A stretch of 64,000 nucleotides of DNA from Sideroxydans sp. CL21 (GTDB lineage: Bacteria; Pseudomonadota; Gammaproteobacteria; Burkholderiales; Gallionellaceae). Position 1 is the stretch's first letter. The number at the start of each line of letters is the position of its first letter. Below, one piece after another: positions 10,266 through 19,111 of this stretch. The stretch lies in contig NZ_LR699166.1 of the NCBI RefSeq assembly GCF_902459525.1, positions 2,926,501 to 2,990,500 on the forward strand, read 5' to 3'. Position numbers and translations under genes: made by a program. The notes under the pieces are model-generated. The model had not been told where the DNA came from. It searched no databases and saw only the letters and a list, made by a program, of their open reading frames with translations.

Positions 10266-11371
10266 GCCTGTTACTCGACGCGCTCAAAAAGTCAGGCGAC
10301 AAGAAACAGGAGGGCACGGGGCTTTCCAATCTGACGCTTGAGGATGTACCTCCATCGCGTACGGCTTCTGCCCCAAGCAATGCGTCGAGCCGGGCCGCCG
10401 GAGAAGCCATGTTTGCTGCCAAGAAGAAAAAATCAACCTCGGGAGGCTGGAAATTGGGACTGGTTCCCACAACCTTGTTGATCGCGGTGGTGCTGGGGTC
10501 GGGTTACGGCTATTACGTCTGGCTACAGATACAGCCTCCAGCCCAGCCCCGTGTGGCGCAACGCACTGCCCCTCCCCCGGCTCCATTTGTCGTCGCACCG
10601 ATTGCACCTGCCGCGCCTGCCCTGGTTCCGTTCATTCCGCCGCAACCGCCACAGGAAAGACCGGCTCCTGCACAACCAGTGCAACCGCTGGTCACTGCCC
10701 GCAACGAAGACTTCGATGCGCCGCGCAATAAACCGCAAGCCGCCAGGACTTACAACACTCGCCCGGCAACCGGCATCACCGTCCAGCGCAAGGTGGAAAC
10801 CGACACTGTCACACCGGCGCTGCTTGATGCCTACCAGGCCTATCAGCGCGGTGACTACACCACGGCGACTCAAGGCTACCGCGAAGTCTTGAGCAAAGAC
10901 CCGCACAATCGAGATGCTCTGCTTGGTCTGGCGGCAATCGCACAACAACAGGGCGAGGATGAAACCGCACAACGTTACTATCGCCAATTGCTGGCGCTTG
11001 ACCCGCGAGATCCCGTAGCCGAGGCAGCGCTGATGAATTACTCGCCCGATTCGGGCAATTCGGAAAGCCGCCTCAAATTGATGCTGACCGATCAGCCGCG
11101 ATCTGCCGCATTGCATTTTGCACTGGCCAATTACTACGCCGGTATCTCGAGCTGGGGCGATGCGCAGCAGTATTATTTCAACGCACACACGCTGGAGCCC
11201 TCCAATCCCCAGTTCACTTTCAATCTGGCAGTAAGCCTGGATCATCTCGGGCAGCGCAAACTCGCTGCACAGTACTATCAACAGGCTTTGCAACTCGACA
11301 CTTCCGGCAATTCCGGATTCGACCACGCACAAGCGCAACACCGTCTGAATGAACTGACGTCCGCCAAATAG
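10262..11371 (+). CDS. Membrane-anchored TPR protein of the pilus locus (MshN-like)
   Basis: This 369-residue protein opens MSLLLDALKKSGDKKQEG, a start shared by GspB/MshN-type proteins. A single membrane segment lies at about residues 65-85. A Pro/Ala-rich spacer follows (about 88-165), then several TPR units (about 180-365) with 'GDYTTATQGYREVLSKDPHN' as the clearest. This is the usual design of a periplasmic scaffold reaching from the inner membrane. Start and preceding stop overlap (ATGA). The exact role is inferred from position between the secretin and the assembly ATPase. Confidence 0.8.
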   Translation: MSLLLDALKKSGDKKQEGTGLSNLTLEDVPPSRTASAPSNASSRAAGEAMFAAKKKKSTSGGWKLGLVPTTLLIAVVLGSGYGYYVWLQIQPPAQPRVAQRTAPPPAPFVVAPIAPAAPALVPFIPPQPPQERPAPAQPVQPLVTARNEDFDAPRNKPQAARTYNTRPATGITVQRKVETDTVTPALLDAYQAYQRGDYTTATQGYREVLSKDPHNRDALLGLAAIAQQQGEDETAQRYYRQLLALDPRDPVAEAALMNYSPDSGNSESRLKLMLTDQPRSAALHFALANYYAGISSWGDAQQYYFNAHTLEPSNPQFTFNLAVSLDHLGQRKLAAQYYQQALQLDTSGNSGFDHAQAQHRLNELTSAK

Positions 11372-11376
11372 GGAAG

Positions 11377-13086
11377 ATGATGGCTGCACCGCAACAACAG
11401 ACCCAGCAGCCCATCGGGCACTTGCTGATAGCGAAGGGAGTGATCAGTGAAGACCAGCTTCGCATCGCTACCCAGGAGCAAAATAAAACCCCGCAGCCGC
11501 TAGGCCGCCTGTTGGTGCGTCTCGGTTTTCTGTCCGAGGCGACCATCCGCGATGTACTTTCCGAAAACCTCGGTCAGGAAAGCGTCGACCTTTCCAACGT
11601 CCTGGTTGATCCGGCAGCGATCACACTGGTCCCCAAAGAGATCGCGCGACGCTACATCCTGCTGCCGCTGTCGGTCGATGCCACCAACAAAGTCCTGACC
11701 CTCGCGATCGCCGACCCGGACAACATCATCGCGCTCGACCAGGTGCGGGCCTTGTTGCGCGACGAATACCGCCTGGTCACCCAACTCGCCAGCGAATCGG
11801 ACATCCTGCGTGCCATCGACCAATACTATGGCTTCGAGCTGTCCATCGACGGCATCCTGCACGAGATCGAACCGGGCGAGATGGATCACCAGAACCTCCA
11901 GCAGGGGGTGAACGAATTCAGTCAGCCGGTAGTGCGCCTGATCGACGCGCTCCTCACCGAGGCCGTGCAACTGGGCGCCTCGGATATTCACTTCGAACCG
12001 GAAAGCAGCTTCCTGCGTATCCGCTATCGCGTCGACGGCGTGTTGCGCCAGGTGCGCAGCCTGCACAAAAGTTTCTGGCCCGCAATGGTGGTGCGCCTGA
12101 AGGTGATGAGCGGCATGAACATTGCCGAGACGCGCGCACCGCAGGATGGACGCATTTCGCTACGCCTGTCCGGTCGCCCTATCGATTTTCGTGTTGCTTC
12201 GCACCCGACCTCCTACGGCGAGAATCTGGTGCTGCGTATTCTGGACCGGCAAAAAGGCATCGTGGCGATCAACCAGATCGGTCTGGACGAGGCCGCACTG
12301 AATACGCTCAAAGCCATCATCGCCAAACCGGAAGGTATTGTTCTGGTGACTGGCCCCACCGGTAGCGGCAAGACGACCACCCTGTATTCGGTGCTGAATC
12401 ATGTCAACACCGAATCCGTGAACATCATGACTTTGGAAGACCCGGTGGAATATCCCATTCCGCTGATTCGCCAAAGTTCGGTAAACGAAGCAGCCAAACT
12501 GGATTTTGTCAGCGGCATCCGCTCCCTGATGCGGCAAGACCCGGACATCATTCTCGTCGGCGAAATTCGCGACCACCCGACCGCCGAGATGGCGTTCCGT
12601 GCCGCGATGACCGGCCACCAGGTGTATTCAACGTTGCATACCAACTCGGCCATCGGCGCGATCCCGCGCCTGCTCGACATCGGCATCCTGCCGGACATCA
12701 TGGCAGGCAACATCATCGGCATCATCGCCCAGCGTCTGGTACGCGTGCTGTGCCGCCACTGCAAATACCCGTATCACCCGGACCACACCGAATGCAAGAT
12801 GCTCGGCGTGCGCCACGACGAGAGCATCACCATCTACCGTGCTGCCGGTTGCGATGTCTGCCACCATCAGGGCTACTCCGGGCGTCAGGCAATCATGGAA
12901 ATACTCAGACTGGACAGCGACATGGATGACCTGATCGCACGCCGCGCCAGCATCCGCGACTTGAAGAACAACGCACTGGAACACGGCTTCCGCCCATTGG
13001 CCCAAGACGGCATCCGGCGCATCCTGCAAGGCGTGACTTCCATCGCGGAAGTCTCGCGCGTGGTCGACCTGAGCGACCGGATGTAA
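11377..13086 (+). CDS. mshE: Pilus assembly/secretion ATPase with MshEN domain
   Basis: The 569-residue GspE/PilB-family ATPase powers fibre extension. The N-terminal 60 residues form a tandem MshEN-like motif ('GHLLIAKGVISEDQL' then 'LGRLLVRLGFLSEATI'), the c-di-GMP-binding type described for MshE; the first Arg of the canonical RLG is replaced here (PIG). The motor domain has Walker A 'GPTGSGKTTTLYS', Asp box, Walker B 'DPDIILVGEIRD' and His box. Near the C-terminus the zinc motif has the pairs 'CRHC' and 'CDVC'. It lies 5 bp after the TPR gene and 6 bp before the GspF-like gene. Confidence 0.92.
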   Translation: MMAAPQQQTQQPIGHLLIAKGVISEDQLRIATQEQNKTPQPLGRLLVRLGFLSEATIRDVLSENLGQESVDLSNVLVDPAAITLVPKEIARRYILLPLSVDATNKVLTLAIADPDNIIALDQVRALLRDEYRLVTQLASESDILRAIDQYYGFELSIDGILHEIEPGEMDHQNLQQGVNEFSQPVVRLIDALLTEAVQLGASDIHFEPESSFLRIRYRVDGVLRQVRSLHKSFWPAMVVRLKVMSGMNIAETRAPQDGRISLRLSGRPIDFRVASHPTSYGENLVLRILDRQKGIVAINQIGLDEAALNTLKAIIAKPEGIVLVTGPTGSGKTTTLYSVLNHVNTESVNIMTLEDPVEYPIPLIRQSSVNEAAKLDFVSGIRSLMRQDPDIILVGEIRDHPTAEMAFRAAMTGHQVYSTLHTNSAIGAIPRLLDIGILPDIMAGNIIGIIAQRLVRVLCRHCKYPYHPDHTECKMLGVRHDESITIYRAAGCDVCHHQGYSGRQAIMEILRLDSDMDDLIARRASIRDLKNNALEHGFRPLAQDGIRRILQGVTSIAEVSRVVDLSDRM

Positions 13087-13092
13087 AAGCAT

Positions 13093-14295
13093 ATGGCGCT
13101 CTATTCTTACAAGGCAATCGACGAGAACGGCAAATCCGTAAAGGGATTGCAGGATGCCGCCAACCTGATCGATCTGGAACAACGCCTGAAGCGCTCTGGC
13201 ATCGACCTCATCAACGGCAAGGAAGAAGAAAACAAGGCCACTTTCGGCGTAGGCAAGATCAAGCGTCCAGACCTCATCACTTTCTTCTTCAATCTCGAAC
13301 AACTTGCCCGCGCCGGCGTTCCCCTGCTGGAATGCCTCGGGGACCTGCGCGACAGCATGGAAGAAGCCGCCTTCCGCGAGATCATCGCCAGCCTGATCGA
13401 GTCCATCGAGAGCGGGAAAAAGCTCTCGCAGGCAATGGCGGAACACCCCAACGCCTTCGACAAGATCACCGTCAGCCTGACGAGCGCAGGCGAGGAAAGC
13501 GGACGCCTGGTCGATGTGTTCAAGCATCTCACCGAATCGCTCAAGTGGCAGGACGAGATGGCATCGCAGACCAAAACCATGATGATTTACCCGGCCTTCG
13601 TCGGCACCATCGTATTGGCCATCACCTTTTTCCTGATGATCTACCTGGTGCCGCAACTGGTCAGCTTCATCAAGGGCATGGGGCAAGAGATACCGATCCA
13701 GACACGCATGTTGCTGGCGACTTCCTGGTTCTTCGTAAACTACTGGTACGCCATCCTGCTGACGCCGCCCGCCTTGTTTGGCATCTACAAAGTTGCGCTC
13801 ATCAGCAACCCCGGATTGCAATACCACCTGGACAACTTGAAGCTCCATATCTGGCCCACCGGTCCCATCCTGCGCAAGATCATCCTGGCACGCTTCGCCA
13901 ACACTTTCGCCATGATGTACAGCTCGGGCATCACCATCCTGGATTGCATCGCCAATTCGCGCGACCTGGTCAACAACCAGGTCATCGCGCGCAGTCTGCA
14001 AAACGTGATGCATGAGATCGAGGCGGGCAAAAACCTGACGCAAAGCTTCCAGCAGACCGGCATCTTCCCGCCGCTGGTGGTACGCATGCTGAAAGTGGGA
14101 GAAGCCACCGGGCAACTCGACCAGGCGCTGCTCAACGTCAGTTACTTTTACGACCGCGACGTAAAGGATTCGATCAAAAAAGTGCAAGTGATGATCGAAC
14201 CGACCATGACCATCATCCTCGGCGCATTGCTGGGATGGGTCATGCTGTCCGTGCTTTCGCCCATCTACGACATCATCAGCAAGGTGAAAATGTAA
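13093..14295 (+). CDS. mshG: GspF/PilC/MshG-family inner-membrane platform protein
   Basis: A 400-residue polytopic protein that forms the inner-membrane platform on which the ATPase acts. It begins MALYSYKAIDENGKSVKG as most family members do. It has two homologous cytoplasmic halves, recognisable by 'AGVPLLECL' and 'SGITILDCIAN', and three hydrophobic segments (about 165-190, 212-235 and 370-395). 'MLKVGEATGQLDQAL' is the typical second-half signature. The stop codon shares a base with the next start (TAATG). Confidence 0.93.
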   Translation: MALYSYKAIDENGKSVKGLQDAANLIDLEQRLKRSGIDLINGKEEENKATFGVGKIKRPDLITFFFNLEQLARAGVPLLECLGDLRDSMEEAAFREIIASLIESIESGKKLSQAMAEHPNAFDKITVSLTSAGEESGRLVDVFKHLTESLKWQDEMASQTKTMMIYPAFVGTIVLAITFFLMIYLVPQLVSFIKGMGQEIPIQTRMLLATSWFFVNYWYAILLTPPALFGIYKVALISNPGLQYHLDNLKLHIWPTGPILRKIILARFANTFAMMYSSGITILDCIANSRDLVNNQVIARSLQNVMHEIEAGKNLTQSFQQTGIFPPLVVRMLKVGEATGQLDQALLNVSYFYDRDVKDSIKKVQVMIEPTMTIILGALLGWVMLSVLSPIYDIISKVKM

Positions 14296-15776
14296 TGGCC
14301 CGTACCCTGCTCTTCCTCAGCGCCGATTCCTTCCAGGCTTCCATCTGGCAAAGCGGCAAGCTGGGCGCAGCCAGATATTTCTCCAACGATGCCAACGGTC
14401 GCGAGAATTTTTCCGCCTTCCTGAAGATGCACCGCTATCCGGCCTACATGCTGGTGGACGTCATCGAAGAAGACTTCCGTCTGGAGATCGTGCCGCACCT
14501 GTCGGGCTCGTCCCGCAAGGACCTGCTGGCGCGCAAATTCGAACAATTCTATCGCGGCACGTCATTCCGCCAGGCTCTGCTGCTGCAACGCCAGGCAGAA
14601 GGCCGCCGCGACGACGAGATGCTGTTCTCGGCACTGACCAACCCGCAGCGCATCTCGCCCTGGCTGGATACGCTGCTGACGAACCACATTCCGCTGGTAG
14701 GCATCTACTCGCTCCCCAGCATCAGCACACCGTTGCTCAAAGCCGCTCCGTCCGATCATGTTCTGTTGTTGACCTGGGAAAAGGACGCGGGACTGCGGCA
14801 GACCTATTTCAACAACCGGCGGTTGCATTTCTCGCGCCTGATCCCGATCAATGAGAACAGCACGTTCAGCGACACCGTCGCATCCGAAACGCCGCGCACC
14901 CAGCAATACCTGAAGAGCCTGAGTCTACCGCCTCCAGGCGAAACGCTGGACGTGTACATCATCTGCGATGCCAATGACAAGCTCGCATTGCAAAATCGCC
15001 TCGAAGGCGACACTGAACTGCACTACACCTACCTGGATATTCAGGAACTGGGCAGGCGCTTCAAGGCAAAGAACGAATATGGCAACTCGGATGCCACCCC
15101 TCTGTTGTTGCATCTGCTCGCCAGCAAAGCGCCGGGAAGCCACTATGCCAATTCCGCACACATGCATTTCTATTTGCTGTGGCAATTGAAACGCATCCTG
15201 TTCGGTATCGCGGCGGCAACGACTCTCTTCAGCCTGCTTTTGAGCGGTACCGAGTTTTTGCAAGGGCGCGATTATGTCTCGCAGACAGAGCCGTTCAACA
15301 TACAGGCGGACATCATCAAGCAACAAACCCAGAAAATACAACGCGCGTTCGCCAACACCACCGTTCCCGCCGCCGACATGAAGACGGCGGTTCTGCTGAC
15401 CCGCAAACTGAATCAATACACGCCGCCGCCTGAACTCATCCTGAACGAACTGACGCTCGCGCTGGATCAATTCACGCAGATCACGGTCAACAAACTCGCC
15501 TGGGAAACCAGCGCGGCAGATGCCGCTCCCTCGGCTTACCCGGCCCACGTCATCACTTTTGACGGCAGTCTTACCGGCTTCGGCAGCGATTACCGCAAAG
15601 CCCTCAGTTACCTCGATCTCTTCCAGCAAGCACTCACCCAGCGGGGTTATACTGTCTCAGTGGTGAAGCAGCCGCTGGACATCAGCTCCAAAGGCAGCAT
15701 CAGCGGCGATGCCCAGAAAAATGACGGCAGTCCCGAGCAATTCACGCTGAAGATCATCTGGAGACAGAAAGAATGA
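14295..15776 (+). CDS. GspL/PilM-PilN-like pilus assembly protein
   Basis: The 493-residue product has a cytoplasmic N-terminal part (1-295) without obvious ATPase residues, one membrane segment (about 302-320, 'ILFGIAAATTLFSLLL') and a periplasmic C-terminal part. This single-pass layout resembles GspL, or a PilM-PilN fusion as in MshI-type proteins. I take the ATG at 14295, which overlaps the upstream stop, over a longer upstream frame that would run into the previous gene. It overlaps the next gene by four bases. The functional assignment comes mainly from gene order (platform, this, PilO-like, PilP-like). Confidence 0.72.
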   Translation: MARTLLFLSADSFQASIWQSGKLGAARYFSNDANGRENFSAFLKMHRYPAYMLVDVIEEDFRLEIVPHLSGSSRKDLLARKFEQFYRGTSFRQALLLQRQAEGRRDDEMLFSALTNPQRISPWLDTLLTNHIPLVGIYSLPSISTPLLKAAPSDHVLLLTWEKDAGLRQTYFNNRRLHFSRLIPINENSTFSDTVASETPRTQQYLKSLSLPPPGETLDVYIICDANDKLALQNRLEGDTELHYTYLDIQELGRRFKAKNEYGNSDATPLLLHLLASKAPGSHYANSAHMHFYLLWQLKRILFGIAAATTLFSLLLSGTEFLQGRDYVSQTEPFNIQADIIKQQTQKIQRAFANTTVPAADMKTAVLLTRKLNQYTPPPELILNELTLALDQFTQITVNKLAWETSAADAAPSAYPAHVITFDGSLTGFGSDYRKALSYLDLFQQALTQRGYTVSVVKQPLDISSKGSISGDAQKNDGSPEQFTLKIIWRQKE

Positions 15777-16369
15777 GCTTCTCCAAAACCGACCTGCAAA
15801 TTCTTAAATGGGGCCTGGGAGCGCTAACGCTCAGCATCGCGCTCGCGGTGGGCCTCATTTCCTGGAGCGAAGATTATCTGGCGCAATCGCTGAAGAACCG
15901 CGAAGCCGCACAAAGACAACTGACTGAGGCACGCGCCCAACTCCTCTCCGTGCAAAGCGATCAGGAGAACATGTCAGCCTATGCCCTGGAATACAACGCC
16001 CTGCTGGAACAAAAGGTCATCGGCTCCGAACAACGCCTGGACTGGATGGAAGGACTGGAGAAATTGCGCCAGCAGGGCAAAGTGCTCGACTTCAAATACA
16101 CCATCTCCCCGCAGCAAAGCTACACGCCCAAACCACCCCTCGATGCCGGCAATTTTCAGCTCAGCCGCAGCATCATGACACTGCAAATCGATTTGTTGCA
16201 TGAAGAACAGCTTCTGCATTTCTTCTCCAACCTGAACAACCAGATCAACGGCTGGTTCATGCTTGACGGCTGCTCCATTTCCCGGACCGGCGCAGCCAAC
16301 GAACTCGCCCCGCTCAAGGCAGAATGCACGGGCGGATGGTTCACCATGAAGAACAAGAGCGCGCCATGA
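15773..16369 (+). CDS. PilO/MshJ-like inner-membrane pilus component
   Basis: A 198-residue bitopic protein: short cytoplasmic tail, one membrane segment at about 14-32, a coiled-coil-prone stretch (about 38-80, rich in Leu, Gln, Glu, Ala) and a small periplasmic domain. This is the PilO/GspM/MshJ design, whose members pair with the PilN/GspL protein encoded just upstream. Start and preceding stop overlap (ATGA), as does the next junction, so all three are very likely co-translated. Confidence 0.7.
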   Translation: MSFSKTDLQILKWGLGALTLSIALAVGLISWSEDYLAQSLKNREAAQRQLTEARAQLLSVQSDQENMSAYALEYNALLEQKVIGSEQRLDWMEGLEKLRQQGKVLDFKYTISPQQSYTPKPPLDAGNFQLSRSIMTLQIDLLHEEQLLHFFSNLNNQINGWFMLDGCSISRTGAANELAPLKAECTGGWFTMKNKSAP

Positions 16370-16737
16370 ACAGATATTCGTTATCGTTCCTGTTGTTGAC
16401 CGTGTTCGGAATGCTTCCCGTTGCACAGGCAAAAGAACTGGGGCGCCTGTTCTACACCCCGCTGCAACGCCAGCAACTGGAATCAGGTACCGCAAGCAGC
16501 GACAATGGCAAGGTGGAAAGCGAACATCGCAACTACATCATCGTCAACGGGGTAGTACAAAAGCACGGCGGCAACCGCACCGTATGGATCAACGGCGCTG
16601 CCCAGGCCACTGAACCCGGCAATGACAGGAATCCCTCCACCGCACCTGTCGCTGTACCGGGAAAACCGCAGCCTGTGCAACTCAAAGTCGGGCAAAAACT
16701 GCTGCTTGAACCGCCCGCACCAGAAGAAAATAAATAG
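16366..16737 (+). CDS. Small exported pilus-locus protein (MshK/PilP-like)
   Basis: Starting at the ATG that overlaps the previous stop, this 123-residue protein has a signal peptide (1-22, ending VAQA) and a short periplasmic body. 'YIIVNGVVQKHGGNRTVWIN' resembles the beta-strand core of PilP/GspC-like adaptors, and the protein ends in a Pro/Glu-rich tail. In MSHA loci a small protein (MshK) occupies this slot. The family match is weak by eye, so the name is positional. Confidence 0.6.
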   Translation: MNRYSLSFLLLTVFGMLPVAQAKELGRLFYTPLQRQQLESGTASSDNGKVESEHRNYIIVNGVVQKHGGNRTVWINGAAQATEPGNDRNPSTAPVAVPGKPQPVQLKVGQKLLLEPPAPEENK

Positions 16738-16751
16738 ACAGGCAGCGCACC

Positions 16752-18377
16752 ATGAATTCCATGCGCATAATATGCAACATGACTATCCAGCGGCAACGCG
16801 GTGCGGCGATGATGATCATGCTTGTCATCATGATCATCGGCGTTATAACGTTTTTGGTCGGGGCACTCAGCAGTTCTTCAATGAAATCGGCGCGCGATCA
16901 GCAGGCCGCAGATGTATTGGTGCAGGCCAAAGATGCCCTCATCGGTCGCGCCGTCTCCGACGCATCCCACCCGGGCAGTCTGCCTTGCCCTGACAATTCG
17001 GCTCCCGGCAGTCCGCTGTGGGGTACCGCACCGGGGACCACATATAGCGGTGGCCACTGCCCTAGCTATATCGGCCGACTGCCTTGGAAAACGCTGGGAA
17101 TTCCCGAACTGCACGACGCCAATGGCGAAGATTTGTGGTACGCGCTTTCTCCCACCTTGCGGGACAACAATGCCGCGCAACCGATCAACAGCGATACGCC
17201 GGGCTGGCTGTCGCTGACCGGCACCATCACCCTCAACAACGTCGCTGCGGTGATCTTTGCTCCGGGTGCGGCGATCTGCGGACAGTCTCGCTCCTCCACC
17301 GCGACGGCCAATCAATACCTGGAAACACTCAGCACGATCTCGACCACCGGGCCGACCCCAATCTCCGTCAGGTCAGCAAGCAACGACTGCAGCAACTTTC
17401 CGTATAACGACAATCTGCTCGCTATCACAACCGACCAGATATTTCAGCCGGTCGAAAAACGCTTGGTGCGGGAGGTGAAAGCTTGTCTGGACACCTATGC
17501 GGGCAGCTCTGCCAACAAATATCCATGGCCAGCCCTCACTTCCGACACAACTTATACTTCAGCCAGCGGGACGCTTTTCGGCCGCGTCCCGACACAACCC
17601 ACGATCAATATACCGCTTAACGTTGGTAACACCAGCAACAGCAAGATTATCAACATGCTTAACGCATTGGCTGCTGTACAAACTGCCGTCAACCAATGCC
17701 TCCAACCCGGCGGCGATACAAATGCCAATCAGAACGCCCTGGCTAATGCTGGTACGACGCTGGTAAACGCTGCGCAGGCTGTAGCAGGCGCCCAGCCAAC
17801 TGCCCCGGCAATCACCTCTTCGGTAACGAATCCAGCGATCAATGCGGGTCAATATGCCCAGTATTCAAACCGTTGCGATAACATAAATAATAATGGTAAT
17901 ACTACCGTTCAAAATAATCTTGCCAGCGCAAATTCCGCCCTGTCCAGCATCCTGGTTCCAGAAGATCCCAGTATGTCGATGGCGTGGCCGACGGGTTGTT
18001 TTATTGCAGGGACCTACTGGGACGACTGGAAAAACCTGGTGTTCTATCAGGTGGCAGATAGTTTCCGGCCCAATGGAACTTTGACCTGCGCCAATAATTG
18101 CCTTTCTGTCACGGGAAGCGGAAGCAGCGCAACAGGTTCGGGCAGTTACCATGCCGTCGCGATCGTCTCCAGGAAATATATCAGCACGGACGCCCCTCCT
18201 TCACCCCCTTCTCGTACTGTCACCAATGCCGCTGCTTACTTGGAACCTATCAATCTATTACCGCAGGCCTACTCTACGAATATTCCGCCCTACAACACCT
18301 TCCGCCCGATCGACCCCAGCTTTCAAACAGTAAACGATCTGGTGCAATGCCTGGATGGCAATGTGAATTGCAAATGA
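16752..18377 (+). CDS. Large prepilin-like protein (PilX/GspK-like position)
   Basis: A 541-residue protein with a short basic leader and then a hydrophobic helix (about 17-40, 'GAAMMIMLVIMIIGVITFLV'). It resembles a type IV pilin N-terminus but lacks the usual Glu at position 5, as in GspK/PilX-type minor pilins. The head domain is Asn/Thr/Ser-rich with scattered cysteines. The block 'ALIGRAVSDASHPGSLPCPD' recurs in reduced form in the next gene, suggesting related heads. The first ATG is weakly supported; ATGs at 16764 and 16779 are alternatives. Its stop overlaps the next start. Confidence 0.7.
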   Translation: MNSMRIICNMTIQRQRGAAMMIMLVIMIIGVITFLVGALSSSSMKSARDQQAADVLVQAKDALIGRAVSDASHPGSLPCPDNSAPGSPLWGTAPGTTYSGGHCPSYIGRLPWKTLGIPELHDANGEDLWYALSPTLRDNNAAQPINSDTPGWLSLTGTITLNNVAAVIFAPGAAICGQSRSSTATANQYLETLSTISTTGPTPISVRSASNDCSNFPYNDNLLAITTDQIFQPVEKRLVREVKACLDTYAGSSANKYPWPALTSDTTYTSASGTLFGRVPTQPTINIPLNVGNTSNSKIINMLNALAAVQTAVNQCLQPGGDTNANQNALANAGTTLVNAAQAVAGAQPTAPAITSSVTNPAINAGQYAQYSNRCDNINNNGNTTVQNNLASANSALSSILVPEDPSMSMAWPTGCFIAGTYWDDWKNLVFYQVADSFRPNGTLTCANNCLSVTGSGSSATGSGSYHAVAIVSRKYISTDAPPSPPSRTVTNAAAYLEPINLLPQAYSTNIPPYNTFRPIDPSFQTVNDLVQCLDGNVNCK

Positions 18378-19111
18378 GAATATTAGCGAACAACTCATCA
18401 AATGGAAATTGCCAGGGAGGTTTTACACTGGTTGAAATGGCGGTCGTATTGCTCATTGCCACGATCTTGATGGCCGGATTGGTGCCAACCATATCCAGCC
18501 AGATCGATCAGCGGCAAACTAATGAAACACGCAAGCAACTGAATGATATCCAGCAAGCCTTGATTGGTTTTGCCATTATCAACGAGCGTTTGCCATGCCC
18601 GGCATCTGCTACCAGCAACGGACTTGAAGATCCGATTGGCGGTGGCGTCTGCAACCACCCGAATGACGGCTATGTTCCCGCAGCGGTGCTGGGCTTGGGG
18701 CCGGTCAACAGCCAAGGTCTTGTGGTCGATGCCTGGAACAACCCCATACGCTATGCGGTAACGTCCTCGTACGCCAATCAGTTCACGATTGCGGGCAGCA
18801 TGAAAAACGTTTGGACGCAACCATCAATAACCCTAGATCTTCAAGTATGTACCACCTCCACCGGCATCAGCTGGAACAGTTGCGCTCCCAATACCTCGCT
18901 CAGCTCGAATGGCGTGCCTTTGGTAATTTTTTCTACGGGGAAAGATGGCCTTGGTGGCATGGTAAACCCGGATGAGGCCGCGAATCTGCATGCATCCACT
19001 TTCAAGACCTTCGTCAGCCACGATTTCACGCCGACCTATGACGATCTGGTCGTCTGGGTTTCACCTAACACCCTGTTCAACCGCATGGTCGCGGCTGGCA
19101 AGCTACCTTAA
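18374..19111 (+). CDS. Type IV prepilin-like protein
   Basis: The 245-residue protein carries a textbook prepilin cleavage site and helix, '[19 protein letters not shown]', with Glu5 present. Processing needs a prepilin peptidase, which is not in this window. The body contains '[17 protein letters not shown]', matching the LIG...LPCP block of the gene before it, plus several cysteines. I use the ATG at 18374, which overlaps the upstream stop. It is the last gene of the plus-strand run and its final codons overlap the end of convergent cysS by 4 bp, leaving no room for a terminator outside coding sequence. Confidence 0.85.
   Translation: MRILANNSSNGNCQGGFTLVEMAVVLLIATILMAGLVPTISSQIDQRQTNETRKQLNDIQQALIGFAIINERLPCPASATSNGLEDPIGGGVCNHPNDGYVPAAVLGLGPVNSQGLVVDAWNNPIRYAVTSSYANQFTIAGSMKNVWTQPSITLDLQVCTTSTGISWNSCAPNTSLSSNGVPLVIFSTGKDGLGGMVNPDEAANLHASTFKTFVSHDFTPTYDDLVVWVSPNTLFNRMVAAGKLP

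Noticed and set aside
12628-14187. Long minus-strand frame across the ATPase and GspF-like genes
   Set aside because: It is antisense to two clearly recognised pilus genes, spans their boundary and carries no family motif.
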